From NCBI RefSeq assembly GCF_014189535.1, contig NZ_CP050308.1:3399001-3463000 (forward strand): a DNA stretch of 64,000 nucleotides, given 5' to 3'. A program made the position numbers and the translations under genes. The DNA comes from Rhizobium lusitanum (lineage in GTDB: Bacteria; Pseudomonadota; Alphaproteobacteria; Rhizobiales; Rhizobiaceae). Shown one piece after another: positions 29,404 to 39,076 of the stretch. Position 1 is the stretch's first letter; every line of letters starts with the position of its first letter. The notes under the pieces are model-generated. The model saw only the letters and a program-made list of their open reading frames with translations, searched no databases and had not been told where the DNA came from.

Positions 29404-30009
29404 ATGTCCCTATCGACGTTGAAGAATAGACGCGAAAGAGGTTTGCTCGACGGCCAGTTCCTGATTGCCATGCCTGGCATGGAAGACCGGAATTTCAACC
29501 GTACGGTGATCTATATCTGTGCTCATTCCGATGCCGGAGCCATGGGTTTCGTCATCAACCGCGCACAGAACCTGACTTTTGCCGATGTGCTACTGCATCT
29601 GGATATGATCAAGGATGACGACGCTATCGTCCTGCCGCCGGTCGCACGGGATTTCCCGATCCAGACCGGCGGGCCGGTCGAAAGCGGCCGGGGCTTTGTC
29701 CTGCATTCCGACGACTATCTGAGCGACGGCAGCATCCCGGTCAGTGACGATATCAGCCTGACGGCGACCTTGGATATCGTCAGGGCCATTTCCAAAGGCA
29801 GTGGGCCGAAGCGCGCCACCATGCTGCTCGGCTACGCCGGCTGGGGAGCGGGTCAGTTGGAGGCGGAGATCGGTAGCAACGGCTGGCTGAACTGCCCGGC
29901 CAATGAAGAGCTGATTTTCGACCGTAGCCTTGACGATAAATATGAGCGCGCTCTGGCTTTGATGGGTATCAACGCCGCGATGCTTTCACCGCATGCGGGC
30001 CATGCTTGA
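29404..30009 (+). CDS. YqgE/AlgH family protein
   Basis: A 201-residue conserved cytosolic protein. The family blocks [31 protein letters not shown] and [17 protein letters not shown] are all present. YqgE function remains unknown; in some Pseudomonas it was named AlgH for an effect on alginate. ATG 29404 sits behind AGGAGG; the frame starts 20 codons earlier but with no ribosome site. Confidence 0.92.
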   Translation: MSLSTLKNRRERGLLDGQFLIAMPGMEDRNFNRTVIYICAHSDAGAMGFVINRAQNLTFADVLLHLDMIKDDDAIVLPPVARDFPIQTGGPVESGRGFVLHSDDYLSDGSIPVSDDISLTATLDIVRAISKGSGPKRATMLLGYAGWGAGQLEAEIGSNGWLNCPANEELIFDRSLDDKYERALALMGINAAMLSPHAGHA

Positions 30010-30098
30010 GACATTCGAGCGGAACGAAACATCACCCGTGACGTTTCCTCCTGACAGTACCGGCAACCCCGCTGGTGCCGAATGAGGAGATGCTCGAC

Positions 30099-30290
30099 AT
30101 GGGTAGCATGAGTGACAAGGTATCCGGCAAGGTCAATGAAATCGCCGGCAAGGCCAAGCAGGCCGTCGGCAAGGCCACCGATGACAAGCAAATGCGCGCC
30201 GAAGGGGCCGGCCAGGAAGTCAAGGGCAAGGTGCAATCGGCTGTTGGCAAGGCCAAGGATAAGGTCAAGGGTGCGGTCGACCGGATGTGA
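30099..30290 (+). CDS. CsbD family stress protein
   Basis: A 63-residue, highly charged, helical protein with CsbD-type repeats ([23 protein letters not shown]). CsbD proteins are general-stress proteins of unknown activity, made in quantity under osmotic or nutrient stress. GAGGAG lies 9 bases before ATG 30099; ATG 30108 is the alternative. A strong terminator follows. Confidence 0.85.
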   Translation: MGSMSDKVSGKVNEIAGKAKQAVGKATDDKQMRAEGAGQEVKGKVQSAVGKAKDKVKGAVDRM

Positions 30291-30362
30291 TCCGATTTGA
30301 ATTTAAGCATAAACTTATGAATTGCCGTGCCATTTGATATGCTGCCGCTTATGCGGCAAAAC

Positions 30363-30398
30363 AAAAGAGCCTGCCGCGGTGTCGTGGCGGGCTCTTTT
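30363..30398 (+). terminator. Rho-independent terminator after csbD-like gene
   Basis: AAAAGAGCCTGCC pairs with GGCGGGCTCTTTT (one mismatch) around a 10-base loop, and the right arm ends in TTTT. A good bidirectional terminator shape. Confidence 0.8.
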
Positions 30399-30431
30399 AT
30401 GTCCGTCATGGCTTAATTGCGGGGGTTTTCC

Positions 30432-31487
30432 ATGCGGCTATTTGCTTGTGATCATTGCGGCCAGCCGGTGCATTTCGATAACAGGCAGTGCATGCGCTGC
30501 GGCCATCAGCTCGGTTTTGTTCCGGAGCTTCTGGCGATCTATGCGCTGGAGACCGGTGACGGACAGGATTGGCGCGTGGTTGCCGAGCCGGATAGAACGG
30601 TGCGTTTTTGCGCCAATGCCGAACTCGATACCTGTAATTGGCTGGTGGGTGCGGGAGATCCGGAACCCTTCTGCATAGCCTGCCGACATAACCGCCTGGT
30701 GCCGAACACCGATACGCAACAGGGCATCGACCGTTGGCGGCGGATCGGTCAGGCTGAGCGGCATCTGTTCTATTCGCTCTTGCGCTGGAACCTGCCGCAT
30801 CCGGATCGCAAGCAGGATCCGCAGGGCGGGCTGGTCTTCGACTTCCTCGAGGACGAGGTCCAGGCAGGCTATGTCGTGCCGGCCAGGACCGGTCATGAGG
30901 AAGGGCTGATTGCTATCCGTGCCGCCGAGGCTGACGATGTGACGCGCGAACAGGCGCGTGCCTCGATGAACGAGCCTTACCGCACATTGCTCGGCCATTT
31001 CCGTCATGAGACAGGTCATTTCATCTGGAACAAGCTGATCCGCGACCGCAACCAGTTCGACGCCTTCCGTGCCGTCTTCGGCGATGAGCGGATGGATTAC
31101 GGCGTGGCCCTGCAGCAGCATTACGACAACGGCCCGCCGCCGAGCTGGCGGGACAATTTCATCAGCGCCTATGCCAGCGCCCACCCCTGGGAAGATTTCG
31201 CCGAATGTTTCGCGCATTATCTCCATATCGTCGACACGCTGGAGACCGCCCGCTCTTTCGGCCTGGCGGTTGATCCCTATGGCTACCACGAGATGGCGGC
31301 GGAGGTGGATTTCGATCCTTACAGGGCTGAAAGCGCTGCACAGCTGGTCAGCGCCTGGATCCCTTTGAGCGTCGCCATCAATGCTATCCAGCGCAGCATG
31401 GGCCAGCCGGATGCCTACCCCTTCATCCTGTCGCCACCGGTGGTGACGAAGCTGGAATATATTCGGCAGGTGATTGGCGCGGCGTAA
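30432..31487 (+). CDS. Putative zinc-binding metallopeptidase (DUF2248)
   Basis: A 351-residue protein. The first 35 residues form a zinc ribbon with two CxxC knuckles (DHCGQP and QCMRCGHQ), and two more cysteines follow (FCIACRHN). The catalytic site is HFRHETGHFIWN (HExxH, about residues 196-203), and PWEDFAECFAHYLH downstream supplies the likely third ligand. This is the layout of PF10005 peptidases; the substrate is unknown. ATG 30432 follows a G-rich ribosome site. Confidence 0.85.
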   Translation: MRLFACDHCGQPVHFDNRQCMRCGHQLGFVPELLAIYALETGDGQDWRVVAEPDRTVRFCANAELDTCNWLVGAGDPEPFCIACRHNRLVPNTDTQQGIDRWRRIGQAERHLFYSLLRWNLPHPDRKQDPQGGLVFDFLEDEVQAGYVVPARTGHEEGLIAIRAAEADDVTREQARASMNEPYRTLLGHFRHETGHFIWNKLIRDRNQFDAFRAVFGDERMDYGVALQQHYDNGPPPSWRDNFISAYASAHPWEDFAECFAHYLHIVDTLETARSFGLAVDPYGYHEMAAEVDFDPYRAESAAQLVSAWIPLSVAINAIQRSMGQPDAYPFILSPPVVTKLEYIRQVIGAA

Positions 31488-31535
31488 GTACAATATCCTG
31501 TTAGGATAGGAGGCGGCCGCAAATTCGGGGCCCTA

Positions 31536-31556
31536 TCTCGCCCTTGGCGGGCGAGA
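31536..31556 (+). terminator. Hairpin after the metallopeptidase gene
   Basis: TCTCGCCC (31536-31543) pairs perfectly with GGGCGAGA (31549-31556) around a 5-base loop, about 50 bases after the stop. No T-run, so weak evidence for termination. Confidence 0.5.
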
Positions 31557-31558
31557 AA

Positions 31559-31641
31559 GCAATTTCACTGGTTTAGGAATTGCGACACCGAGGTCTCAGC
31601 ATATTTGAGACTAAGCGCAATTTCTAAGCCATTGAAATTGC
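31559..31641. repeat. Nested 83-base palindrome
   Basis: A long inverted repeat with arms of about 26 bases (31559-31584 and 31615-31641; GCAATTTCA starts the left arm and TGAAATTGC ends the right arm, with three mismatches) and an inner stem GTCTCA / TGAGAC (31593-31598, 31606-31611). It lies in the 300-base gap between the metallopeptidase gene and the GGDEF-EAL gene. Its shape suggests a mobile repeat relic or a structured RNA. Confidence 0.65.
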
Positions 31642-31721
31642 CAGAGCGGGGGTCACGTTCTTGCTTAAATCATTCCAAGGATTAAGTGCGTCCCTACCTA
31701 CCGCCGCCCTTGCAAAAATCT

Positions 31722-31781
31722 AGCACTTAGCCTTCCGGCTAAATGCTGATTTTGCTATCCCGCCCGCAAGGGGCGGGATAG
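31722..31781 (-). terminator. Two adjacent hairpins 3' of the GGDEF-EAL gene
   Basis: The first (31722-31747) pairs AGCA...TTAGCC with GGCTAA...TGCT. The second (31755-31781) is an 11-bp perfect stem CTATCCCGCCC / GGGCGGGATAG with a 5-base loop. The second ends 8 bases after the stop codon of the minus-strand GGDEF-EAL gene and is probably its terminator. The 300-base gap from 31488 to 31789 holds no gene. Confidence 0.65.
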
Positions 31782-31789
31782 ACCGGCCC

Positions 31790-34702
31790 CTAAGCCCGCT
31801 TCGTCAGCGGAAAGCGTTCCTTCAGCAGCCGCAGCACCGAGTCCGTCCCCATCGGCGGTCCGAAGATGAAGCTTTGGCCGTAGGCGCAGCCCATCTTGGC
31901 GAGTTCGAGCGCATCCTCTTCCGATTCGATGCCCTCCGCGACGACACCCATGTTGAGTTCGCGCGCCATGGAGATGACGGAGCGCAGAAGTATGGCCTTC
32001 TTGTCGCTTTCGTCGCAGACCATCGTCTTGTCGAGCTTGATCGTGTCGAAGGGGAAGCGGGTGAGGTAGGAGAGCGAGGAATAGCCGGTGCCGAAATCGT
32101 CAAGCGCCAGGCCGATGCCGGCGTCGCGCAGCTTGCCGAGTACGAGGCGGGCCTGTTCCGGGTTCTCCATCACCTGCGATTCCGTCAATTCAAGCTTGAT
32201 GCGGTGCGGCTCGCAATGCGTTTTGGCAAGCAGCGCGCGGATATCATCGTAAAGCTCGTTGTTGAGGAGCTGCACGCTGGAGAGATTGATGGAGACGAAC
32301 AGTGGCAGGTCTCCGGTCTGGCGCTGCCAGGCCATCAGATCGTTGGTCGCCTGTTCCAGCGCGAACATGCCGAGCGGGCCGATAATATCGGAGGCTTCGG
32401 CGATCGGGATGAACTCCGACGGCGGAATATTGCCGCGCTTGGGATGCTCCCAGCGCATGAGCGCCTCGAAACCGGCGACTTCGGCGTCTTCCAAGCGAAC
32501 GATCGGCTGATAGACCAGCGACAGTTCCTTGCGCTCGACGGCGCGGCGCAGGTCCGTTTCAAGCTGCAGGCGGTCGGTGCCGAAGCTGCGGAAGGCGGGC
32601 TGGAAAGGCTCGACGCGATTGCCGCCGGTGCGCTTGGCACGGTACATGGCAAGCTCGGCGTCGCTCAGCAGGCCCGAGGCATTTTCCTGCTGATCGACCC
32701 AGGACGTAAGGCCGATCGATGCCGTCAGAATGATCTCGCGATTGGCGAAGTTGATCGGCACCATGATCGCCTTGCTGATCGCATCCGCAAAATCGGCGAC
32801 TTTGGCCGGATCGCGCTCGGACACCAGGATCAGGCCGAACTGGTCGCCGGAAAGTCTCGCCAGCGTATCCTGCGGCTTCATCAGACGGCGCAGACGGCGG
32901 GTGAGAGCGATCAGGATGTTGTCTCCGGCCGCGACACCGAGAGTGTCGTTGACCAGCTTGTAGCGGTCGATGTCGATCACCATCACGGTCGGGCGGATCT
33001 GATTGCCCTCTGATGCCAAAGTAAGGACGGCCTGTAGGCGGTCGAGGAAGACCTGGCGGTTCGGCAGTCCGGTCAGATTGTCGTGCAGCGCGTCGTGCAG
33101 CAGCCGCTCGATCGAATTTTTCTGCTCGGTGACGTCGACGACAGTGCCGACGCAACGGATGATTTCGCCGTTCGAGCCAAGCACCGGTCGGGCGCGGATC
33201 GACAGCCAATGGAAATGCCCGTCTTCGGCGCGAATGCGGAACTCATGATTCAGCCGGCCACGCCGATGTTCGAGAAGCACATCCAGCGTCGCGCGGAAGC
33301 GGTCACGATCGTCGGGATGCAGTCGTGGCAGCCAGTTGCGCGCCGCGCCGTGCATGGTGCCCGGCGACAGGCCGAGCTTCGTCGAGATATCCGGCGTCGT
33401 CACCACGCGGTCGCGCGCCACGTCCCAGTCCCAGACGGTATCGCCGGAGCCAGTGAGTGCCAGCGATTGCCGCTCGAGATCGGAGAACAGGCCTTGCTGG
33501 AACGCACCGCCGGCAAAGGCATGTTGCATCACCGTGAAGCCGATCAGGAGCACGATCAACACGAGGCCACCGCCAAGCGCCGGCTGGATGATGTCGTTGT
33601 CGAGCTTGCCGGTGATCGTCATCCAGCCGCCGAACAGCCAGACCAGGATCAGAGCCCAGGCGGGCACCAGCAGAATGGCGCGGTCATAGCGGCTGAAGCC
33701 GAGATAAATGATCAGCAGCAGACCAGCCGTCGCGGTCAGCGCCAGCGACAGGCGCGCGATGCCGGACGCGATTGAGGGATCGTAGATCGCCACGCCGAAG
33801 AGCAAGGCGAGACCGAGAATCCAGGCGAGCGTCACGTAGCCCAGATGCGCATGCCAGCGATTGAGGTTCAGATAGGTGAACAGGAAGATCACCAGACTGG
33901 ATGCGAGCGCCACCTCCGCACAGGCGCGCCATATTCGCTGATCGCTGGAGGTGATGCTGATGAGTTTGCCGAGGAAGCCGAAGTCGACGCAGATATAGCC
34001 GAGTACCGCCCAGGCGAGCGCTGCCGTCGCAGGCAGCATCGAGGTGCCCTTGACGACGAAGAGAATGGTCAGGAACACCGCCAGCAGGCCGGCAATGCCG
34101 AGCACGATGCCGCGATAGAGCGTGAAGGCGTTGACAGTATCCTTGTAGGCATTCGGCTCCCAGAGATAGAGCTGCGGCAGGCTCGGCGAGGAAAGCTCGG
34201 CGACGAAGGTAACGACAGCCCCGGGATTGAGCGTGATGCGGAAGACATCGGCCTCGTCGCTCGGCTGCCGGTCCAGCGCAAAGCCCTCGCTCGGCGTGAT
34301 CGCGACGATGCGCTGCGAGCCGAGGTCCGGCCAGAACATCTTCGAATTCACCAGGCGGAAGTGCGGCGCGACGATGACGCGCTCAAGCTGCTCTTCCGAG
34401 ACATTGGCGAGCGCGAAGACGGCCCAGTCGCCCTGATGGTTGGGTGAAGAGGAGCGTACCTCGATTCGGCGACGGATACCGTCAGTACCGGCGGCTGTGG
34501 AGACCTGAAAGGCCTCGCCCTGGTTCGTATAGATCTCCGTCGTCGCCGTCAGGTCCAGCGCGGTGTCGTCGCGTGAAATCTTTACGGGTTCGGCCGCATG
34601 CGCCATGCCGGCAAGGAAAAACAGCATCGTGGCCGCAAGCGCCGCGAGGATCGCGGACGGCCATTTGGCCATCGGCAGGGTTGGCTTGAGCGCAGCGGTC
34701 AT
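31790..34702 (-). CDS. Membrane PAS-GGDEF-EAL protein (probable c-di-GMP phosphodiesterase)
   Basis: A 970-residue signalling protein. After a signal peptide (about residues 1-36) comes a periplasmic 7TMR-DISM-like beta domain (about 45-190), then seven helices (about 190-400), a PAS domain with its PAC tail (about 415-540), a GGDEF domain (about 545-710) and an EAL domain (about 730-965). The GGDEF motif reads LSGDQF, so two key residues differ and cyclase activity is doubtful. The EAL motif EALMRW and the later LALDDFGTGYSSL are intact, so c-di-GMP breakdown is the likely role. Its start overlaps the GNAT stop by four bases. Confidence 0.9.
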   Translation of the reverse strand: MTAALKPTLPMAKWPSAILAALAATMLFFLAGMAHAAEPVKISRDDTALDLTATTEIYTNQGEAFQVSTAAGTDGIRRRIEVRSSSPNHQGDWAVFALANVSEEQLERVIVAPHFRLVNSKMFWPDLGSQRIVAITPSEGFALDRQPSDEADVFRITLNPGAVVTFVAELSSPSLPQLYLWEPNAYKDTVNAFTLYRGIVLGIAGLLAVFLTILFVVKGTSMLPATAALAWAVLGYICVDFGFLGKLISITSSDQRIWRACAEVALASSLVIFLFTYLNLNRWHAHLGYVTLAWILGLALLFGVAIYDPSIASGIARLSLALTATAGLLLIIYLGFSRYDRAILLVPAWALILVWLFGGWMTITGKLDNDIIQPALGGGLVLIVLLIGFTVMQHAFAGGAFQQGLFSDLERQSLALTGSGDTVWDWDVARDRVVTTPDISTKLGLSPGTMHGAARNWLPRLHPDDRDRFRATLDVLLEHRRGRLNHEFRIRAEDGHFHWLSIRARPVLGSNGEIIRCVGTVVDVTEQKNSIERLLHDALHDNLTGLPNRQVFLDRLQAVLTLASEGNQIRPTVMVIDIDRYKLVNDTLGVAAGDNILIALTRRLRRLMKPQDTLARLSGDQFGLILVSERDPAKVADFADAISKAIMVPINFANREIILTASIGLTSWVDQQENASGLLSDAELAMYRAKRTGGNRVEPFQPAFRSFGTDRLQLETDLRRAVERKELSLVYQPIVRLEDAEVAGFEALMRWEHPKRGNIPPSEFIPIAEASDIIGPLGMFALEQATNDLMAWQRQTGDLPLFVSINLSSVQLLNNELYDDIRALLAKTHCEPHRIKLELTESQVMENPEQARLVLGKLRDAGIGLALDDFGTGYSSLSYLTRFPFDTIKLDKTMVCDESDKKAILLRSVISMARELNMGVVAEGIESEEDALELAKMGCAYGQSFIFGPPMGTDSVLRLLKERFPLTKRA

Positions 34703-35313
34703 CGCTTGTCGGAGTTTCCGTTCAAGTCGGCGTCGGACGCCAACCGGGAAAACATCACATGATCACGCCACTGACCGTTGATTTTGAGATAACCGCGCAA
34801 ATGACCTTCCCGTTGGAAACCGGCCTTTTCTAAAAGCCGTATGCTACGCTCGTTATCCGGAATACAGGCTGCTTCAATACGGTGCAACTCAAGTCCGGAA
34901 AAGATATAGGGTATAACCAACCGAAGTGCGGCGAACATATGGCCCTGACCGGAATGCCGTTCGCCCATCCAATATCCGATCATGCAGCTTTGCGCGGCGC
35001 CCCGGCGAATATAGCCGATCGTGATGCCGCCAAGTAATGTTCTGTTTTCTCTGAGGAAAACGAAAAGCGGAATGGCTTGTCCAGCGCTGTATTCCTGTTT
35101 TCCCCTGACGACGCGGGCCCGAAAAGCGCCCTCTGTAAGCTCATCGTGGCGCCAAGTCGGTTCCCAGGGCTCCAGGAAGCGGCGGCTCTCGGCTCTCAGC
35201 CTGTGCCATTGGTTAAAATCGGAATAACGCGGCAGGCGCAACACATAGGTCGCGTCTTCAAGTTCAACCGCGTCCGGATGACGTGAGAGAAACCGAAAGA
35301 CCGATTTTTGCAT
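34699..35313 (-). CDS. GNAT N-acetyltransferase (RimJ-like)
   Basis: A 204-residue GCN5-related acetyltransferase. The YWMGERHSGQGHMFAALRLVI block is the acetyl-CoA-binding motif A (here RHSGQG), and LHRIEAACIPDNERSIRLLEKAGF is the C-terminal signature of RimJ/RimL-type protein N-acetyltransferases. The natural substrate, perhaps a ribosomal protein N-terminus, cannot be told. Starts at 35313 and 35325 are both possible. It is coupled to the downstream signalling gene. Confidence 0.85.
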   Translation of the reverse strand: MQKSVFRFLSRHPDAVELEDATYVLRLPRYSDFNQWHRLRAESRRFLEPWEPTWRHDELTEGAFRARVVRGKQEYSAGQAIPLFVFLRENRTLLGGITIGYIRRGAAQSCMIGYWMGERHSGQGHMFAALRLVIPYIFSGLELHRIEAACIPDNERSIRLLEKAGFQREGHLRGYLKINGQWRDHVMFSRLASDADLNGNSDKR

Positions 35314-35364
35314 TCCGCCCAACACTCCCCCGAGAATTGACCTGATCGGCGCTAGAAGCGGGTT

Positions 35365-36663
35365 TTAGCCGCTCGCGCTTTTGGATGCGGGGGTCGATGA
35401 AGACAGCGACGTGAGGATGTCTTCCATCGGCGCCAGCTGCTCCAGCGGTCCGATTGCCGACAGCGTCGGTACATTATCGAAGAACAGGCGGCCGGCAAGA
35501 TCCGTCAGGCGGTCGACGGTAATGCCCTGCAGCCGCTCCTGCATCTCCTGGTTTGGAATCGGTCGGCCATAGAGCATCATCTGCCGGGCGACCTGGCCAG
35601 CGCGTGCTGCCGGGCTTTCCTGCCCCATCAGCAACTGCGCGCGGATCTGGGCGCGGGCGCGCTCGATTTCCTGTTGCTCGATCTTGTGGGAGGCTTTGTG
35701 CAGCTCATCGACGATAACAGGCACCAGTTCCGGCAGGTTCTCCCCACCGGTGGCGGCATGGATACCGAAAATGCCGGTGTCCGAAAAGCCCCAATGGAAG
35801 GCATAGACGGAATAGCACAGACCGCGAAGCTCGCGCACTTCCTGGAACAGTCGCGAGGACATGCCGCCGCCAAGCACATTGGCAAGGATCTGTGAACAGT
35901 AGAAGTCGCGCGTGTGATAGGCGCGGCCCTCGAAGCCGAGCAGGATCTGCGCGTCCATCAGGTCGCGCGTCTCGCGGATGTTGCCGCCGATATAGCGGGC
36001 AGGCTCAATGACGAGCGGTGCCGATGGCTTGGTCGGAAGGCCGGAAAAACGCTCCTCGACCTGGCGCACGAAACTGTCATGATCCACGGCGCCGGCTGCC
36101 ACCACGAACATGCGGTCGGTCGTGTAGTTGCGGTCGAGATAGCCACGAATCTGCGCAGGCGAGAAGGAGACGACGGTTTCCGGCGTGCCGAGAATGGCCC
36201 GGCCGAGCGTCTGGTCGCGATAGGCGACTTCGGAGAATTTGTCGAAGACCACGTCGTCGGGCGTGTCGTTCGCCGCGTTGATCTCCTGCAGGATGACCTG
36301 CTTTTCGCGGGCCAGTTCCTCTTCGTCGAAAGCGGACTCAGTCAGGATATCGGCAAGGATATCGACGGCGAGCGGCACATCGTCCCGCAGCACGCGGGCA
36401 TAATAGGAGGTCGTTTCGGTGGAGGTGGCGGCGTTGACTTCGCCGCCGACATTCTCGATTTCCTCGGCGATCTGCCGCGCGGAGCGGCGTGCCGTGCCCT
36501 TGAACGCCATATGTTCGAGCAGATGGGCGATGCCGTGCTCCGCCTCGGTTTCGTTACGCGAACCCGATTTGATCCAAACGCCGAGCGCCACGCTTTCCAG
36601 ATGTGGCATCGTTTGGGTCGCTACTGTCAACCCGGACGCAAGCCGGGTGCACTCCACTGTCAT
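35365..36663 (-). CDS. M16 family zinc peptidase
   Basis: A 432-residue inverzincin. The inverted zinc motif HLLEH (HxxEH, about residues 50-54) is in GIAHLLEHMAFKGT, followed by the distal glutamate helix with ENVGGEVNAATSTETTSYYA. Members are bacterial relatives of mitochondrial processing peptidase; the substrate here is unknown. The likely start is ATG 36663; ATG 36687 overlaps the thrC stop (ATGA) and would also be plausible as a coupled start. Confidence 0.9.
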   Translation of the reverse strand: MTVECTRLASGLTVATQTMPHLESVALGVWIKSGSRNETEAEHGIAHLLEHMAFKGTARRSARQIAEEIENVGGEVNAATSTETTSYYARVLRDDVPLAVDILADILTESAFDEEELAREKQVILQEINAANDTPDDVVFDKFSEVAYRDQTLGRAILGTPETVVSFSPAQIRGYLDRNYTTDRMFVVAAGAVDHDSFVRQVEERFSGLPTKPSAPLVIEPARYIGGNIRETRDLMDAQILLGFEGRAYHTRDFYCSQILANVLGGGMSSRLFQEVRELRGLCYSVYAFHWGFSDTGIFGIHAATGGENLPELVPVIVDELHKASHKIEQQEIERARAQIRAQLLMGQESPAARAGQVARQMMLYGRPIPNQEMQERLQGITVDRLTDLAGRLFFDNVPTLSAIGPLEQLAPMEDILTSLSSSTPASKSASG

Positions 36664-36683
36664 CGCTTGTCTTTCTGCGTTTA

Positions 36684-38080
36684 TCATTCCCCGGCCCGGG
36701 TATGCTTGCCGATGAAAGTTTCAACGGCTTTAAGCTCCGGATCGAGGACGTCGAAACGCTCCTCCCTGTTCATCAGTCCAGCAAGCCACGTCGGAAGCGC
36801 CGGGTCAATACCGCATGCCGATTTTACTGCGGCGGGGAATTTCGCCGGGTGCGCGGTTGCAAGCGTCACCATCGGACTCGTTGGTTTCTCATTCTTTTCC
36901 GCCACGAAGACGCCGATCGCTGTGTGCGGATCGATGAGATAGCCGGTGTCGTCGAGTGTTTTGCGGATTGTCGCGGCCACCTGCTTTTCGCTGGCGCGGC
37001 CGGCGCGGAAGTCCTTCTTGATGAACTTCAGCGCGTCTTCGCCGATTGAGAAACCGCCCGATTGCTTCAGGCTTTCCATCGCGGCGCGCACCTTCGACGC
37101 ATCGCGGTCATGGGCTTCGAACAGCAGCCGTTCGAAATTGGAAGAGATCTGAATGTCCATCGACGGTGCCGTGGTCGCCTTGACCGCGCGCATTTCGTAG
37201 CGCCCGGTCTTCAGCATGCGGGCAAGGATGTCGTTCTCATTGGTTGCGATCACCAGCCGGTCGATCGGCAGGCCCATGCGCTTGGCGACGTAGCCGGCGA
37301 AAATATCGCCGAAATTACCTGTGGGAACAGTGAAGGAAATTTTCCGGTCCGGTCCGCCGAGCGCGACGGCGGTGGTGAAGTAATAGACCACCTGCGCCAT
37401 GATGCGCGCCCAGTTGATCGAATTGACGCCGGACAGCCGGACGCCGTCGCGGAAGGCCGTGTCGTTGAACATGGCTTTGACGAGGTTCTGGCAATCGTCG
37501 AAATTGCCGTTGATCGACAGCGCATGCACATTGGCGGCCGTCGAGGTCGTCATCTGCCGCTGCTGCACCGGCGAGACCTTGCCGTTCGGGAAGAGAATGA
37601 AGATGTCAGTGCGATCACGACCGGCAAAGGCGTCGATCGCAGCGCCGCCCGTGTCGCCCGAGGTCGCGCCGACGATGGTCGCCCGTTGCCCACGCTTTTC
37701 CAGCGCATAGTCCATCAGCCGCGCGAGCAGCTGCATGGCGACATCCTTGAAGGCGAGCGTCGTGCCGTGGAACAGCTCCATGATGAAGCTGTTCGGCCCG
37801 GTCTGCACCAGCGGGGCTACAGCCGGGTGGCGGAAGGTGGCGTAGGCCTCATCGATCATGCCACGGAAGACGTCATCGGGAATTTCACCGTTGGTGAAGG
37901 GCGACAACACAGCGAAGGCGACCTCCTGATAGCTCTTGCCGCGGAAGGCGCGAATCTCTTTTTTCGTCAGGGTCGGCCATTGCCGGGGCACATAGAGCCC
38001 GCCATCACGAGCAAGGCCGGCCAGAAGAGCGTCGCAGAAGCCAAGGGCAGGGGCTTCCCCCGTGTTGAGATATAGTCCAC
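36684..38080 (-). CDS. thrC: Threonine synthase, with apparent frameshift near the start
   Basis: ThrC converts phosphohomoserine to threonine with pyridoxal phosphate. From EAPALGFCDALLAG on, the frame is full and intact: the PLP lysine in TTLAFKDVAMQ, the phosphate loop TSGDTGGAA and the C-terminal domain up to 36684. The usual N-terminus (VDYISTRG, starting GTG 38080 behind an AAGGA site) is in a different frame: it joins only if one C is added to the CCCCC run at 38057-38061 (plus strand). Without that, the frame runs back to ATG 38201, through the ribosome site, with no ThrC-like sequence. See the homopolymer finding. ThrB is at 20 kb. Confidence 0.88.
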
Positions 38081-38393
38081 GGTCTAGAATTCCTTTGGTC
38101 GTAAAATTGCCTGAGTGATGGGTTGAGAGGATAGAAGAACGAAGCGATGGCCGCCCGTCTTTTTGCGTCGGATCAGCCGCGTGGTTTTCGCGTTTGCGCA
38201 ATGTCCGTCCGGTCGCATCCGGCGGGCGGCGGCTTTCGCCAATATGTCGACGTCGAAAAGTGAGCCAAAACGGTGTCTACCCAATCGATTTTTCGCTGCG
38301 TCGCTGGTATAGACCATCGCCAAGGGTCATAAAAGGCCCGTCGAACAGGCTGCAGGCCGATAATGTAAATTATATGCAGAGGGTGGAATAATA
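38081..38393. other. Intergenic region upstream of thrC and the lipoprotein gene
   Basis: Divergent promoters of thrC (minus) and the 38394 gene (plus) should lie in these 313 bases. Short open frames here have no family match or ribosome site. Confidence 0.35.
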
Positions 38394-39029
38394 GTGTTTG
38401 GCAGGGTTTCGCGTCGTCTTCTCTCCGCTTCGCTTCTGGCGTTGCTGGCTGGTTGCAGTTCTCTCGGCTTCGGAGGTGGCGGCGACAAGCAGCCCGCGAC
38501 GGATGTGACGGTGGCGCCTGCGGCGGGAGCCGGCAGCTCCGCTCAGCCGGTTACCGGCGGTCAGGCCTATGTCGCCGGCAAATGCCCGCAAGTCGTGATC
38601 CGCGACGAGGCGTCCACCTATCGCACCTACGCCAAGGGCGCCAAGGACGATCCGAACCAGCTGACCTATCAGGCATCGCTCGCTCAGGCGACGCGCCAGT
38701 GCACGAGCGACGGCACCAGCCTAGGCATCAACATTGCCGCGCAAGGGCGTCTTGTCGCCGGGCCGATGGGCGGTTCTGGTAAGGTCACCTTGCCGGTCCA
38801 TGTCGCCGTCATGGACAACAACATCGCGCTTTACGACCAGACCGTCAACTTCGTCGCCGAAATCCCGCCGGGCGAGACGACCACGCAGTTTCTCTTCACC
38901 GCGAATGATATCAAGGTTGCCGGTGGTTCGGGCGGCTTCACCATTGTCCAGCTCAGCTTCGATCAGGGGCCACAGAAGCCTGCGAAAGCCGAGAAGTCGG
39001 CCCGCAGGAAGCACGCTGCGACAAACTAA
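38394..39029 (+). CDS. Putative lipoprotein
   Basis: A 211-residue protein with a lipoprotein signal (RRLLSASLLALLAGCSSLG, lipobox cysteine near residue 21), a Gly/Ala-rich linker and a beta-rich domain with the conserved segment CPQVVIRDEASTYRTYA and LGINIAAQGRLVAGP. This is a typical rhizobial conserved hypothetical lipoprotein. I do not recognise a named family. Start is GTG 38394; a hairpin follows its stop. Confidence 0.7.
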   Translation: MFGRVSRRLLSASLLALLAGCSSLGFGGGGDKQPATDVTVAPAAGAGSSAQPVTGGQAYVAGKCPQVVIRDEASTYRTYAKGAKDDPNQLTYQASLAQATRQCTSDGTSLGINIAAQGRLVAGPMGGSGKVTLPVHVAVMDNNIALYDQTVNFVAEIPPGETTTQFLFTANDIKVAGGSGGFTIVQLSFDQGPQKPAKAEKSARRKHAATN

Positions 39030-39042
39030 GGATTTTAGGCTG

Positions 39043-39069
39043 CAGGCAATAGATTGAAACTATTGCCTG
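39043..39069. terminator. Hairpin between convergent lipoprotein and HAD genes
   Basis: CAGGCAATAG (39043-39052) pairs perfectly with CTATTGCCTG (39060-39069) around a 7-base loop. Confidence 0.7.
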
Positions 39070-39076
39070 TCATTCC

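Noticed and set aside
38084..38323. Minus-strand short open frame upstream of thrC
   Set aside because: No ribosome site or recognisable domain; it lies in the promoter region of thrC.
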